A stretch of DNA of 64,000 bases, from the NCBI RefSeq assembly GCF_900185615.1, contig NZ_FYAK01000008.1, forward strand, positions 62,001 through 126,000, written 5' to 3'. How positions within the stretch are numbered: the stretch's first letter is position 1; each line of letters opens with the position of its first letter. Both the position numbers and the translations under genes were made by a program. The stretch is from Photobacterium malacitanum. GTDB taxonomy: Bacteria > Pseudomonadota > Gammaproteobacteria > Enterobacterales > Vibrionaceae. The notes under the pieces were generated by a model that saw only the letters and a list, made by a program, of their open reading frames with translations, ran no database searches and was not told where the DNA came from. Shown here in pieces: positions 10,380 to 20,904 of this stretch.

Positions 10380-11963
10380 ATGGCAACGCTAATGTTTAAA
10401 CCATGGGAAAAATGGCTAACAAATCTTAAATTAACCCCAAAACTGATCATGTTAATGGTCGTTAGTACATTATTGTTAATCGGTAAGCAGTTGTGGGATG
10501 CCGAGTTATTTTATCAATCTGTTGTCGTCAACCAACAAGCCAAAGTTCAGCAATTAGCGCAGTCTAACGCACAAACGTTAGCGGCATCGATAGCTAACCA
10601 ACCGTTAGACTCAACGTCACTTGAGCAGCTTTTAACTGCATCAGACTCAAGTAGTAGTGTGTATTTCATTAATTATAAAAATAACATAGAAAAATCTGAA
10701 TTTAATCAGGTGGTTAATTTAAATCAGCCATTATCAAATGGTCAAACATTGATTAGTCTTCTTAATAGTCACTCCAGTCAGCAGGCCTTTTCGCTACCAG
10801 ATAACCAAGGCTATGGTTATATTGTTAAATTAGCGAGTGCTAATTTAGCCGTGATTAGTTATCAATCAAACACCGTAGCGTTACATCATTATCAACAATA
10901 TCTTGTGCAAATTGTATGGCAAACGGGATTGATGATAGTGATTTTTATGGTGGTTTTATTGCTGGCTTCACAGGTTATGTTACGCCAGATTGGTTGTTTA
11001 AAACAAAGTATTCAAGCATTAGCTCACAACGACTTATCCCAATCATTACAGATGGAGTGTCGCGATGAGTTTGGTGAATTAAGTCGTGAATTAGAACAAG
11101 CCCGTTGCCAGTTAACGGCGGTATTTGTGGCTCAGCGTCAAGCTGCAACTTCGCTATCACAAGCGGCTGAAATGATGTCACTAACCATGGATCAAACCAA
11201 AGAGTCTGCGCAAGAAGAGTTTGCTGAAATTGATCAATTAGCATCGGCAATGGCAGAAATGACATCAACAGTACAAACGGTTGCAGGCCATGCACGAGAT
11301 GCATCAAATGCGACGCTTGATACTTCAGAGCAAGCGGCAACAGGGCAGCAGTTTGTTGGTCGAACTATGGTGACGATTAATCAATTATCTGATGATATTA
11401 CCCAATCGGCAGCGGCAGTTAATCAGGTTGAAACTCGTGTCGATAAAATAAGCTCTGTTATTGTCACCATTCAAAGTATTTCGGAACAAACTAATTTATT
11501 AGCACTTAATGCAGCTATTGAAGCGGCTCGAGCTGGAGATGCAGGGCGTGGATTTGCGGTTGTCGCTGATGAGGTGCGCAACTTAGCCCAACGAACCCAA
11601 ACTGCAACCGTTGAAATTCAAGATATGATCGCCCAATTACAACAAAGTGCTCAGCAGGCAGTGGCCTTAATGGAACGCAGTGTTGTTGAAGCTGCTGAAG
11701 GGGTTGAACTGGTTACCAATGCTGGTGGTGAATTAAATAAAATCGTTGAGCAAATTCAACAGATTAACGATATGAATTTTCAAATTGCCGCGGCTGCTGA
11801 ACAGCAAAGTACTGTCGCAGATGAGATGAATATCAATTTAACCAATGTACGAGAGCTTGCTAATGGCTCGGTGGGAGTGGTGACAGAGCTTGCCTTTACT
11901 GCTGTTGATATGCATCAACAAGCCAACGATCTCGAAACTAAAATAGCGACTTTTAAGGTATAA
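10380..11963 (+). CDS. methyl-accepting chemotaxis protein
   Basis: This is a 527-residue chemoreceptor. Membrane segments at about 18-38 and 177-200 enclose a small periplasmic sensor of about 140 residues that I cannot assign to a ligand. A HAMP domain follows at about 200-255. The cytoplasmic hairpin contains the highly conserved tip [20 protein letters not shown] near 378-397, which contacts CheA and CheW. A GGGAG ribosome site precedes the ATG. It is an orphan receptor with no chemotaxis operon nearby, and a terminator follows. Confidence 0.93.
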   Translation: MATLMFKPWEKWLTNLKLTPKLIMLMVVSTLLLIGKQLWDAELFYQSVVVNQQAKVQQLAQSNAQTLAASIANQPLDSTSLEQLLTASDSSSSVYFINYKNNIEKSEFNQVVNLNQPLSNGQTLISLLNSHSSQQAFSLPDNQGYGYIVKLASANLAVISYQSNTVALHHYQQYLVQIVWQTGLMIVIFMVVLLLASQVMLRQIGCLKQSIQALAHNDLSQSLQMECRDEFGELSRELEQARCQLTAVFVAQRQAATSLSQAAEMMSLTMDQTKESAQEEFAEIDQLASAMAEMTSTVQTVAGHARDASNATLDTSEQAATGQQFVGRTMVTINQLSDDITQSAAAVNQVETRVDKISSVIVTIQSISEQTNLLALNAAIEAARAGDAGRGFAVVADEVRNLAQRTQTATVEIQDMIAQLQQSAQQAVALMERSVVEAAEGVELVTNAGGELNKIVEQIQQINDMNFQIAAAAEQQSTVADEMNINLTNVRELANGSVGVVTELAFTAVDMHQQANDLETKIATFKV

Positions 11964-11996
11964 ATCCCCTCACTTAGCCCTCTAGAATAAATTTAT

Positions 11997-12024
11997 AACG
12001 CCCGTCAGTTGATGGGCGTTTTTG
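11997..12024 (+). terminator. terminator after the chemoreceptor gene
   Basis: An AACGCCCGTC/GATGGGCGTT stem with one G-U pair and a 4-base loop is followed by TTTG. It lies just before glnE. Confidence 0.75.
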
Positions 12025-12072
12025 TATGCTAAATTAGAACTCTTTATCGAGTTACTTGTTCAAGGACAGCAC

Positions 12073-14955
12073 ATGGCGATCGAAAAATCATATCCAACTA
12101 TTCATCATTGTAGCGATTTAGTCGCTGCAGCAGATTTAGCGTGGGAGAAACTTACCCAGCAACAGCCACAACAATTGGCATTGTGGCAAGATGAAGCCCA
12201 ACATGAATTATACGCGATGTTGGGTTTGAGTGATTTTATTAGTGCTTCTTTACAACAAGATCCTCAATTACTTGAATGGTTGTTTGAGCACTATCTGGAT
12301 TGTGGAACGATTGATTACCGTGAGTTATTAGCCCAACAACTTGATCAAGTCACCGATGAAGCCAGTTTGATGCGCAGTTTACGTCATTTTAGACGTCGTT
12401 ATATGACCTTGATTGCGTGGCAAGATTTTAGCCATCGAGTGGAACTAGAGCAAAGTTTAGCGAGCCTATCACAGTTGGCCGAAGCATTAATAATGGAAGC
12501 TTATCATTGGCTTTATCAGCAATGTTGCACTGAGTGGGGGACGCCAGTTAATGATCAAGGTGAACCCCAGCCAATGTTAATTTTAGGCATGGGTAAGTTA
12601 GGTGGTGGTGAGCTTAACTTCTCATCAGATATTGATCTTATTTTTACCTATCCAGAAAATGGTGAAACCGTCGGTGGTCGCCGTAGCCTCGCTAATGCCC
12701 AGTTTTTTACACGTCTAGGGCAGCGGTTGATTAAGGCGCTTGATCAAATCACTTATGACGGTTTTTGCTACCGAGTTGATATGCGCTTGCGTCCTTTTGG
12801 TGATAGCGGTCCATTAGTGATGAGCTATGCGGCATTAGAAGACTATTACCAAGAACAAGGCCGTGATTGGGAACGCTATGCGATGATCAAAGCACGAGTA
12901 ATGGGTAAAGAAAGCTTTAGCCAATATCAAGGCTTACGCCAAATGTTACGTCCGTTTGTGTTTCGACGTTATATTGATTTTAGTGCTATTCAGTCGTTGC
13001 GGCGTATGAAGGCGATGATTGGCAGTGAAGTCCGCCGACGTGGACTGACCAATAATATTAAATTGGGCGCTGGTGGTATTCGAGAAGTCGAATTTATTGC
13101 CCAGTCTTTTCAATTAATTCGTGGCGGTCGCGAACCAAGTCTACGTGGGCGAGGGTTATTACCGACGTTAGCAGCAATTAAAGCGTTAGCGTTGTTACCT
13201 GATACTGATGTTGATGCGTTAACCAGCGGCTATTGTCATTTACGGCGGTTAGAAAATTTATTACAGGCCATTGACGATAAACAGACTCAAACGCTGCCAG
13301 ATAAGCCGCTCGATCAAGCACGATTAGCATGTGCAATGGCCCAGCCTGATTGGGCATCATTAATGGCCATTACAACTCAGCACATGACCGCCATTCACGC
13401 TATTTTTGACGATATTATTGGTCATGACGATCAAGATAGCCAGCAAGAGGTTGCGACGCAATATCATGAAATGTGGGCAATGGTGACTAATGAAGATGTG
13501 TTATTAACTATTTTGGCAGAAATTGAAGCTCCAGAACAACAGCAGCAAGCGCAAAATTTAATCTCGTTTAAGCATGAATTGTTTAAGCGTACTTTAGGCC
13601 CACGAGGGCGTGAAGCGTTAGCAACACTAATGCCTGAAATTTTAGCGCAAGTGGTATTACGTGACGACGCAGTTAAGCTACTGCCCCGCTTGACCAAACT
13701 CATTATTCGAATTGCTACTCGTACCACTTATCTGGAGTTATTAACTGAGCATCCTGTCGCACTTAAACAATTGATTCGATTATGTGCGGCGAGTCCAATG
13801 GTCGCTGATCAATTAGCGTTATATCCATTATTATTAGATGAGCTGTTAGATCCTCAACATTTGTATCAACCGACAGAGCTCACCAGTTACCAAGATGAAT
13901 TGCGTGAATACCTTGCTCGCATTCCAGAAGAGGATATGGAGCAACAGATGGAAGCTATTCGGCAGTTTAAACAGACTCAATTATTGCGTATAGCAGCTGC
14001 TGATATCGCTGGTGTGTTGCCATTAATGAAAGTAAGTGATCACTTAACTTATCTTGCTGAAGCGATAATTGCCGCGGTTGTCAATCAGGCATGGTTACAA
14101 ACGGCAGCTAAATACGGTGAGCCAAGCCATTTACTTGAGCGACAAAGTAAAGGTTTTGCGGTGATTGGTTACGGCAAAGTGGGCGGTTGGGAATTGGGGT
14201 ATGGTTCTGATCTTGATTTAGTGTTTGTCCATGATTGTCCTGATAATGTTTATACCACTGGTAATAAAGAGATCGATGGACGACAGTTTTATTTACGTTT
14301 AGCACAGCGGATCATTCATCTGTTTTCTACCCGTACCGCTTCTGGTGTTTTATATGATGTTGATATGCGATTACGGCCATCTGGCGCATCAGGATTATTA
14401 GTTACAACAGTCAGTGCTTTTGGTGAATATCAACAACAACAAGCATGGACATGGGAACATCAAGCCTTAGTTCGTGCACGAATGGTGTATGGGGATGCAC
14501 AGTTACAAGCGGCTTTTAGCGATGTTCGTCAGCAAGTATTAACGCTTAAGCGTGATTCGGTGCAGCTCGCGAATGATGTCATTACCATGCGCGATAAAAT
14601 GCGCGTCCATTTAGGCAAGAAAAAAGCGAGTATGTTTGGATTGAAACAAGACCAAGGTGGCATTACGGATATTGAGTTTTTAGCACAATATTTAGTGTTA
14701 GCTTATGCTCATCAACAACCAGCTTTAACGCGTTGGTCTGATAACATTCGAATCTTTGATTCACTGGCTGTAACCGACGTTATTGATAGCACTACTGCAA
14801 CACAATTACAGCAAGCCTATTGTGATATGCGTAATGCCATTCATCGGTTGAGCTTATTAGGATTACCGGCTTATGTTGAACAACAGCAATTTACAGATGA
14901 ACGCCATACTGTGACGCAAGTGTGGCAGCAATGGTTAGCGCCACATAAGGTTTAG
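12073..14955 (+). CDS. glnE: glutamine synthetase adenylyltransferase/deadenylyltransferase
   Basis: The 960-residue bifunctional enzyme adenylylates and deadenylylates GlnA in response to PII, controlling ammonia assimilation. Two nucleotidyltransferase domains are visible: [18 protein letters not shown] near residues 177-194 (deadenylylation half) and [18 protein letters not shown] near 699-716 (adenylylation half), separated by helical regions. An in-frame ATG at 12022 would add 17 residues inside the preceding terminator. The ATG at 12073 has AAGGACAG just upstream and is the likely start. hldE follows, as in many enterics and vibrios. Confidence 0.95.
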   Translation: MAIEKSYPTIHHCSDLVAAADLAWEKLTQQQPQQLALWQDEAQHELYAMLGLSDFISASLQQDPQLLEWLFEHYLDCGTIDYRELLAQQLDQVTDEASLMRSLRHFRRRYMTLIAWQDFSHRVELEQSLASLSQLAEALIMEAYHWLYQQCCTEWGTPVNDQGEPQPMLILGMGKLGGGELNFSSDIDLIFTYPENGETVGGRRSLANAQFFTRLGQRLIKALDQITYDGFCYRVDMRLRPFGDSGPLVMSYAALEDYYQEQGRDWERYAMIKARVMGKESFSQYQGLRQMLRPFVFRRYIDFSAIQSLRRMKAMIGSEVRRRGLTNNIKLGAGGIREVEFIAQSFQLIRGGREPSLRGRGLLPTLAAIKALALLPDTDVDALTSGYCHLRRLENLLQAIDDKQTQTLPDKPLDQARLACAMAQPDWASLMAITTQHMTAIHAIFDDIIGHDDQDSQQEVATQYHEMWAMVTNEDVLLTILAEIEAPEQQQQAQNLISFKHELFKRTLGPRGREALATLMPEILAQVVLRDDAVKLLPRLTKLIIRIATRTTYLELLTEHPVALKQLIRLCAASPMVADQLALYPLLLDELLDPQHLYQPTELTSYQDELREYLARIPEEDMEQQMEAIRQFKQTQLLRIAAADIAGVLPLMKVSDHLTYLAEAIIAAVVNQAWLQTAAKYGEPSHLLERQSKGFAVIGYGKVGGWELGYGSDLDLVFVHDCPDNVYTTGNKEIDGRQFYLRLAQRIIHLFSTRTASGVLYDVDMRLRPSGASGLLVTTVSAFGEYQQQQAWTWEHQALVRARMVYGDAQLQAAFSDVRQQVLTLKRDSVQLANDVITMRDKMRVHLGKKKASMFGLKQDQGGITDIEFLAQYLVLAYAHQQPALTRWSDNIRIFDSLAVTDVIDSTTATQLQQAYCDMRNAIHRLSLLGLPAYVEQQQFTDERHTVTQVWQQWLAPHKV

Positions 14956-15026
14956 TGACTATCGTGATGCCTCTTGATTTTAGTTTATGTTAGTATTTAA
15001 AGGTTGCCATATTCTCGGAGAAAGAA

Positions 15027-16457
15027 ATGAAACTGACGCTGCCTGATTATAACCATGCAGAGGTATTGATTGTTGGCGATGTAATGTTAGATCGCTACTG
15101 GACTGGACCGACTGAGCGAATTTCACCTGAAGCGCCAGTGCCCGTGGTTAAGGTTGATCAGATTGAAGAGCGCCCGGGCGGCGCGGCAAACGTGGCAATG
15201 AATATTGCAGCGTTAGGTGGCCATGCTAAGTTAATCGGCTTAACTGGAGTCGATGAGCCCGCACGTGCGTTAACCGAAAAACTATCATCACTGAATGTGA
15301 GTAGTGATTTTGTTGCGCTAGCTGAGTATCCAACGATCACTAAATTACGAGTGATGAGCCGTGGTCAGCAGTTGATTCGATTAGATTTTGAAGAAGGTTT
15401 TCAAAATGTTGACCCAGCGTTAATACTTGAACGTATGCAGCCTGCATTGGCTAATGCGAAAGCTGTGATCTTATCGGATTACGCTAAAGGAGCTTTGGAG
15501 CATGTGCAGTCGATGATTCAATTGGCGCGTGCTGCTAACTTACCAGTTTTGATTGATCCTAAAGGGACTGACTTTGAACGTTACCGAGGTGCAACGTTAC
15601 TAACGCCTAATTTATCTGAATTTAAAGCTGTAGTTGGTAGTGTAAATTCAGAGCAAGAGTTGGTTGAAAAAGGCATGGCGCTTATTGAACGATATGACTT
15701 TGATGCGCTGTTAGTAACACGTTCAGAACATGGTATGACTCTGCTTGAAAAAGACTGTGAACCGCTACATATGCCAACGTTGGCGCAAGAAGTTTATGAT
15801 GTAACGGGGGCTGGCGATACGGTTATTTCTGTATTAGCAGCGTCGCTATCAGCTGGTAAATCGTTGTCTGATTCTTGTAAGTTAGCGAATGCCGCAGCGG
15901 GAGTGGTGGTGGCGAAGCTTGGTACCTCAACTTTATCAACCATTGAGTTGACCGAAGCGATTCACGGTAGTCAAGATAGTGGCTTTGGCGTAATCTCTGA
16001 ACCTATGCTGGTTGAAGCTGTAAAAGCTGCGCGTGCGCGAGGGGAAACTGTCGTTATGACCAATGGTTGTTTTGATATTCTTCACGCTGGCCATGTTGCT
16101 TATTTAACGCAAGCGGCAAAGTTAGGTGATCGACTTATTGTTGCTGTTAACTCAGATGATTCAGTTAAAGGTTTAAAAGGCCCTGGCCGACCGGTTAATC
16201 CAGAAGATCGCCGTATGGCGGTATTAGCAGGTTTAGGTGCTGTCGACTGGGTAGTTCCGTTTACTGAAGAGACACCGCAACGCTTGATTAGTGAAGTGTT
16301 ACCGAGCATTTTGGTGAAAGGTGGTGATTACACTCCTGAGCAAATTGCGGGAGGCACAGAGGTGATTGCTGCTGGTGGTCAAGTATTAGTACTTAATTTT
16401 GAAGATGGGTGTTCAACCTCGAAAATTATTGAAGCTATTCGTGGCGGACGTGGTTAA
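15027..16457 (+). CDS. hldE: bifunctional heptose-7-phosphate kinase / heptose-1-phosphate adenylyltransferase
   Basis: This 476-residue cytosolic enzyme makes ADP-heptose for the LPS inner core. Residues 1 to about 320 form a PfkB-type kinase (GGAANVAMN near 51-59, DVTGAGDTV near 260-268 with the catalytic Asp). Residues from about 343 form a nucleotidyltransferase with [12 protein letters not shown], containing the HxGH motif. Length and domain order match E. coli HldE. A GGAGAAAG ribosome site precedes the ATG, and a strong terminator ends the gene. Confidence 0.96.
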   Translation: MKLTLPDYNHAEVLIVGDVMLDRYWTGPTERISPEAPVPVVKVDQIEERPGGAANVAMNIAALGGHAKLIGLTGVDEPARALTEKLSSLNVSSDFVALAEYPTITKLRVMSRGQQLIRLDFEEGFQNVDPALILERMQPALANAKAVILSDYAKGALEHVQSMIQLARAANLPVLIDPKGTDFERYRGATLLTPNLSEFKAVVGSVNSEQELVEKGMALIERYDFDALLVTRSEHGMTLLEKDCEPLHMPTLAQEVYDVTGAGDTVISVLAASLSAGKSLSDSCKLANAAAGVVVAKLGTSTLSTIELTEAIHGSQDSGFGVISEPMLVEAVKAARARGETVVMTNGCFDILHAGHVAYLTQAAKLGDRLIVAVNSDDSVKGLKGPGRPVNPEDRRMAVLAGLGAVDWVVPFTEETPQRLISEVLPSILVKGGDYTPEQIAGGTEVIAAGGQVLVLNFEDGCSTSKIIEAIRGGRG

Positions 16458-16476
16458 TCTCAGGATTATTTACAAT

Positions 16477-16503
16477 AAAAAAGCGCCGTTAGGCGCTTTT
16501 TTT
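16477..16503. terminator. bidirectional terminator between hldE and tolC
   Basis: An AAAGCGCC/GGCGCTTT hairpin with loop GTTA has A's on one side and T's on the other. It lies between convergent genes. Confidence 0.9.
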
Positions 16504-16521
16504 ATATCGATATAATTTGGC

Positions 16522-17826
16522 TTACTTCGTTTGAATTAAGCCAGCATTAATATCTAATAGATCTTGCTCACTTAGCGTGCCGACAGCTTGTTTCAACTGT
16601 AGGCGCGCTAGAATGTAGTCGTAACGCGCATTAGCTAATTCGCTGTTAGCTGAATAGAGACTACGGGTTGAATCTAGGACGTCAACAATAGTACGAGTAC
16701 CAACATCAAAACCAGCTTCGGTAGCTTCCAATGCAGACTTGGCTGAAACGACTGATTGCTTATAAGCATTAATCGAACCAATTGTGGCATTAATGTTGTT
16801 GTAGTAGTTACGGACATCTTTAACTACTGTGCGGTATTGCGCTTCAAGATCTTCACTTGCTGATACATATTTATATTGAGCTTGTTTTACTTGTGAAGAC
16901 GTATTACCACCGCTGTAAACCGGTAAGTCAAGTTTAATACCAGCAGTTAGATTACCTTGATCAGGTCTTGCTTGAGGGTTTGCACTGGTGTCATCATATT
17001 GATAGCCCGACTCAAACGATAGCGTTGGTAAGTGACCTGAGTCTGCAAGTGAAATGTTATCACGTGCGATGTCTTGACCAATACGTGATGCTAATAAGGT
17101 TAAGTTTTCAGTTTCAGCATCTTTAACAAGCTTGTCAGCTACTTGTTGTGGCTTACTTGCAGAGAAGCTGGCGGTATTTAACGGATCGAGTGATGAATAT
17201 GCATGACCTGTAATTTCACGTAATTCTTCATAGCTATTAGCGAGGGTGTTTTTCTTTACAATGATAGATGCAAGTACGGTATCGTATTGTGCTTGAGCAT
17301 CGTATACATCTGTAATTGCTGATAGACCCACTTCAAAGCGCTGTTTCATTTGTTCTAATTGACGGCCAACCGCGGCTTTTTCTGCTTCACCAAATTTTAA
17401 GTCATCTTGGGCTTTTAACACATTAAAATACGCTGATGAAACGCGTAGAATCAGACCTTGTTGTGCAACGGCATAGGCAGCATCACTCTGGCGAGCTTGT
17501 TTTTCTGAGATATCAAGACCAACCCAACTGGCACGGTTGTACAATGATTGGCTTAATGTAACGCCACCGGTAAAACCATTATCTTTAGCAGCTTTTGAAT
17601 CAAGGTAGTAAGTATTATAGCCAGCAGAAAGATTAATTTGTGGCAACAGGGTACTACGTGAAGAATTGATTGCTTCAAAAGCTGCATCTTTATCGGCCGC
17701 GGCTTTTAGAAGTGTTGGATCATTTTGCTTGGCTTGCTGATAAATCTGAGCGAGATCGTCAGCCGATGCTGATTGACTGATAGAGCCAATTGCAAGGCTA
17801 ATAATGATTGGAAGCAATTTTTTCAT
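16522..17826 (-). CDS. tolC: outer-membrane efflux channel TolC
   Basis: This 434-residue precursor begins MKKLLPIIISLAIGS and has a signal peptide cut near ASA. It forms the trimeric outer-membrane exit duct for RND and ABC efflux pumps and for type I secretion. Two internal repeats of the outer membrane efflux domain, rich in alanine and glutamine, fit the family. An in-frame ATG at 17853 would add nine polar residues before the signal peptide, so 17826 is preferred. nudF is divergent, the arrangement also found in E. coli. Confidence 0.94.
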   Translation of the reverse strand: MKKLLPIIISLAIGSISQSASADDLAQIYQQAKQNDPTLLKAAADKDAAFEAINSSRSTLLPQINLSAGYNTYYLDSKAAKDNGFTGGVTLSQSLYNRASWVGLDISEKQARQSDAAYAVAQQGLILRVSSAYFNVLKAQDDLKFGEAEKAAVGRQLEQMKQRFEVGLSAITDVYDAQAQYDTVLASIIVKKNTLANSYEELREITGHAYSSLDPLNTASFSASKPQQVADKLVKDAETENLTLLASRIGQDIARDNISLADSGHLPTLSFESGYQYDDTSANPQARPDQGNLTAGIKLDLPVYSGGNTSSQVKQAQYKYVSASEDLEAQYRTVVKDVRNYYNNINATIGSINAYKQSVVSAKSALEATEAGFDVGTRTIVDVLDSTRSLYSANSELANARYDYILARLQLKQAVGTLSEQDLLDINAGLIQTK

Positions 17827-18148
17827 GGATGCCTTTCCTGGTCTTGCTGACAAAAATGGGAATGAATATAGAGTACAAGCGCTATTTTACCTTAAGCAGG
17901 CTTGCTTGAAACTGATCATTACGTAGTTTTACTTAATGATTGTATTTTAGCATTCAACTATAGGCTCATTGTAATCGATTTAATAAACAGCGTGTCAAAA
18001 AGATCCATGATATTTGATTGTTTAAACGCTAAAAGTGGAATATTACACTGTTAGTATAAATTTGAAGACTATAACGTGATTTTAATACAATCTGATTGAA
18101 ATGGATTATTTTTTAATAGTCATATTAGGCTAAAAAGGATATCAGTAT
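17827..18148. other. tolC-nudF divergent intergenic region
   Basis: These 322 bases are AT-rich and separate divergent tolC and nudF, so both promoters should be here. I see no convincing operator or structured RNA. nudF has an AAAAAGGATATC ribosome site at about 18132. Confidence 0.6.
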
Positions 18149-18784
18149 ATGAAGAAAGCAACAGTGTGTTCATCTTCACAACCACAATTTAATCGTCAAG
18201 ATATTGAAGTCTTATCAACTCAAACAGTATATGACGGTTTTTTTAAAATGGTGAAATATCGTTTACGGCATAAGCTTTTTGCTGGTGGTTGGAGTGGTGA
18301 GTTTGAACGTGAATTGTTTGAACGTGGTCATGCCGCAGCAGTATTACCTTATGATTCAAAGCGGGATAAAGTAGTATTAATTGAACAGTTTAGAGTCGGT
18401 GCCATGGCCGCAGATTGCCAGCCGTGGCAGTTAGAAATTATTGCAGGTATGCTCGATCATGAGGAGGAGTCACCAGAGCAAGTTGTGCGTCGAGAGGCGA
18501 CAGAAGAATCAGGATTAGTATTAGGAAAAACTGAAAAAATATCCCGTTATTTATCCAGTTCAGGTGGTTGCTCAGAAGTGCTTGATATTTTTGTTAGTGA
18601 TGTTGATAGTCGCTTAGCACAAGGGATCCATGGTGTCGCCAGTGAATCTGAAGATATTCGTGTTCATGTTGTATCACGAAATCAGGCTTATCAATGGCTA
18701 GAATCTGGTAAAATTGAAAATGCAGCCACAATTATCGCATTACAATGGTTGCAGCTACATTATCAACGTTTGCAACAGCCATAA
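18149..18784 (+). CDS. nudF: ADP-ribose pyrophosphatase (Nudix)
   Basis: This 211-residue hydrolase splits ADP-ribose to AMP and ribose 5-phosphate. The Nudix box starts at GMLDHEEESPEQ and continues to REATEESG near residues 105-126, with the REx2EE metal ligands present. The N-terminus FFKMVKYRLRHKLFAGG matches the NudF subfamily. It is the first gene of the rightward cluster nudF-yqiB-cpdA-yqiA-parE, the order known from E. coli. Confidence 0.93.
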   Translation: MKKATVCSSSQPQFNRQDIEVLSTQTVYDGFFKMVKYRLRHKLFAGGWSGEFERELFERGHAAAVLPYDSKRDKVVLIEQFRVGAMAADCQPWQLEIIAGMLDHEEESPEQVVRREATEESGLVLGKTEKISRYLSSSGGCSEVLDIFVSDVDSRLAQGIHGVASESEDIRVHVVSRNQAYQWLESGKIENAATIIALQWLQLHYQRLQQP

Positions 18785-18817
18785 AATAAATTATTGTATA
18801 ATCTATAGGGGAATGAT

Positions 18818-19246
18818 TTGAATAAAAGGTATACTGTTGATTTGACAAGCCTAATGCGCTTGTATGAAACTAATTATGCTAAACTCCTACCGTTATTGCC
18901 TCGCAGTGATGAGGTTGGAGATACGCAAGTATATCTCGTGTGTGATGATGCATACCAGTTAACAATTATTGAATCAACCCGTTATACCACTGTGATAACA
19001 TTAGCTTTGGTTGATATGGATAAGATCGTTGACTATTTAGCGCCATTATTAACAGTACGGTTATATCATGATGCTAAGGTCGCAGAAGTGTGTGCTGCAC
19101 AGCAGATTTCACGTCTCAAACCAATATATGATTATCCTAACTTGCGTATGCATCAAAAAAATGAGAAACATCAAGTCAACCTTTTCTTAGGTGACTGGTT
19201 GAAGCATTGTTTACGCCACGGGCTTAGTAAACAATCCGTTTGTTAA
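18818..19246 (+). CDS. yqiB: DUF1249 family protein (YqiB)
   Basis: This is a 142-residue protein of unknown function. MNKRYTVDLTSLMRLYETNY matches the start of the DUF1249 family, which is always found between nudF and cpdA. The only start that keeps this conserved N-terminus is TTG at 18818, preceded by AGGGGA. The next ATG in frame (codon 13) would remove conserved residues. The use of TTG suggests low translation or coupling to nudF. Confidence 0.88.
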   Translation: MNKRYTVDLTSLMRLYETNYAKLLPLLPRSDEVGDTQVYLVCDDAYQLTIIESTRYTTVITLALVDMDKIVDYLAPLLTVRLYHDAKVAEVCAAQQISRLKPIYDYPNLRMHQKNEKHQVNLFLGDWLKHCLRHGLSKQSVC

Positions 19247-19286
19247 TTGAACTTAATTGCTCAGAATAGACAAGGTTTTTGACGTT

Positions 19287-20111
19287 TTGCAAACCTATTC
19301 GCTGCCACAGAGTAACCCCGATAGTGTGGTTCTTTTGCAGATCACCGACACTCACTTGTTTGCCAATGGCTCCGGCTCTTTGCTTGGTGTGGCAACCAAA
19401 GACAGTTTTCATGCCGTGCTTAATGGGGTAGACATGGCTGCGCGTCATTTTGATGCCATTGTTGCCACCGGTGATATATCTCAAGATCATACCCCTTATT
19501 CCTATCAGCGCTTTGCTGATGGTATTTCACGCTGGTCACAACCGTGTTTTTGGTTACCTGGCAATCATGATTTTCAGCCAACAATGCAATCTATTTTACC
19601 GAGTGAGCAAATTAAGCCACACCAACAGGTATTAGTCGGCGAGCATTGGCAAATGATTTTACTAGATAGCCAAGTTCAGGGCGTTCCACACGGTGAAGTT
19701 AGCGCCACTCAGCTAGCATTATTAGAGACCGCTTTAGCACGTTACCCTGATCGGTATGCATTAATCTTATTGCACCATCATCCGCTAGAGGCGGGGAGTG
19801 CGTGGTTAGATCAGCATCAACTTCATAATAATCATCAATTATGGAATGTGATCGATAAGTACCCACAAGTTAAAGCTGTGCTATGTGGTCATATTCATCA
19901 AAATTTAGATCGCATCTATCATGGTGTGCGTGTGCTGGCAACACCATCAACTTGTATTCAGTTTATGCCTGATTCTGATGACTTTGCGTTAGATGATAAT
20001 AATCCTGGTTGGCGTTATTTAGAACTAACCCGTGATGGAAAAATTATAACCAGTGTGCATCGTGTTGATGGCGATCAATTTAAACCGAAACTTGATGCTG
20101 AAGGTTACTGA
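19287..20111 (+). CDS. cpdA: 3',5'-cyclic-AMP phosphodiesterase
   Basis: This calcineurin-type metallophosphoesterase hydrolyses cAMP and so tunes CRP activity. The metal-site motifs are all present: ITDTHL, ATGDISQD, GNHD, HHHPL and GHIHQN. No ATG precedes the conserved ITDTHL block. Candidate starts are TTG at 19257 (284 residues) and TTG at 19287 (274 residues). The second has AAGG 11 bases upstream and gives a length close to E. coli CpdA (275), so it is chosen with moderate confidence. The last base overlaps the yqiA start codon (TGATG). Confidence 0.88.
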   Translation: MQTYSLPQSNPDSVVLLQITDTHLFANGSGSLLGVATKDSFHAVLNGVDMAARHFDAIVATGDISQDHTPYSYQRFADGISRWSQPCFWLPGNHDFQPTMQSILPSEQIKPHQQVLVGEHWQMILLDSQVQGVPHGEVSATQLALLETALARYPDRYALILLHHHPLEAGSAWLDQHQLHNNHQLWNVIDKYPQVKAVLCGHIHQNLDRIYHGVRVLATPSTCIQFMPDSDDFALDDNNPGWRYLELTRDGKIITSVHRVDGDQFKPKLDAEGY

Positions 20112-20689
20112 TGCCATCGCTATTGATTTATTTACACGGTTTCAATAGTTCACCATCATCATTGAAAGCGCAGCAAATGATGGCTTATTGTCGTGAACAT
20201 CGACCTGATATTAAGCTGATAGCTCCGCAATTACCTAGCTATCCGGCGCAAGCTAGCCAATATTTAGCCCAATTGGTTGAGCAATATAATGATCGCTATA
20301 CGATTGGCATCGTTGGTAGTTCGTTAGGGGGATATTTAAGCGCATGGCTCAGTGAGCGTTATCAGCTACCAGCAGTATTAGTTAATCCTGCGGTTAAGCC
20401 TTATCAATTGCTTGTGAATTACTTAGGACCACAACAAAATCCGTATAGCGGTGAAAAGTATGTGTTGGCATCGCAACACATTGATGAGCTAAAAGCGCTT
20501 GAAGTGATAAATATTCGTTATCCTCAACAACTATGGGTACTATTGCAACAAGGCGATGAGGTGCTTGATTATCGTCAAGCAGCATCAAAGTATGCACACT
20601 GTAGGCTAACAATTGAAGCTGATGGTGATCATAGTTTTTGCCGATTTGAACGTTTTCCCGCCACCATTCTTCAATTCTTAGGGTTATAA
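20111..20689 (+). CDS. yqiA: YqiA-type esterase (alpha/beta hydrolase)
   Basis: This 192-residue cytosolic hydrolase has the short N-terminal YLHGFNSSPSS oxyanion region and the nucleophile elbow GSSLGGYLS (near 67-75). The catalytic His is in GDHSF near 175-179. E. coli YqiA is an esterase active on palmitoyl-CoA and nitrophenyl esters, and its physiological substrate is unclear. It overlaps the cpdA stop by one base and precedes parE, as in E. coli. Confidence 0.9.
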   Translation: MPSLLIYLHGFNSSPSSLKAQQMMAYCREHRPDIKLIAPQLPSYPAQASQYLAQLVEQYNDRYTIGIVGSSLGGYLSAWLSERYQLPAVLVNPAVKPYQLLVNYLGPQQNPYSGEKYVLASQHIDELKALEVINIRYPQQLWVLLQQGDEVLDYRQAASKYAHCRLTIEADGDHSFCRFERFPATILQFLGL

Positions 20690-20776
20690 CCGGACTTATC
20701 TGTTCATTGAGTAACGAGATAGGCTACCCTATAAATCAAGTTATGTGCATTAGCATAAAATCGATACCTAGTTTAT

Positions 20777-20805
20777 GTCTCTTTTTAGTCATACTGAAAA
20801 GAGAC
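20777..20805 (+). terminator. stem-loop between yqiA and parE
   Basis: A 12-bp stem (20777-20788 with 20794-20805, one G-U pair) closes a 5-base loop. A second stem, ACTCAC/GTGAGT, at 20809-20825 is followed by TTTT. Together they probably end the nudF-yqiA transcript. Confidence 0.55.
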
Positions 20806-20842
20806 CCGACTCACTGAATGTGAGTTTTCCGCTGACTCTCGC

Positions 20843-20871
20843 TTGACAACACTGCGAGGGTTACTGACTAT
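20843..20871 (+). promoter_or_regulatory. putative parE promoter
   Basis: A consensus -35 TTGACA at 20843-20848 and a weak -10 GACTAT at 20866-20871 are separated by 17 bases. This would give a leader of about 28 bases before the parE ATG at 20905. Confidence 0.45.
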
Positions 20872-20904
20872 TGTTTGCAAAATTTTCTCGTAAATTTCCG
20901 TGAT

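Noticed and set aside
10975-11340. 121-residue minus-strand frame opposite the chemoreceptor gene
   Set aside because: Shadow frame of a well-supported gene with no family features.
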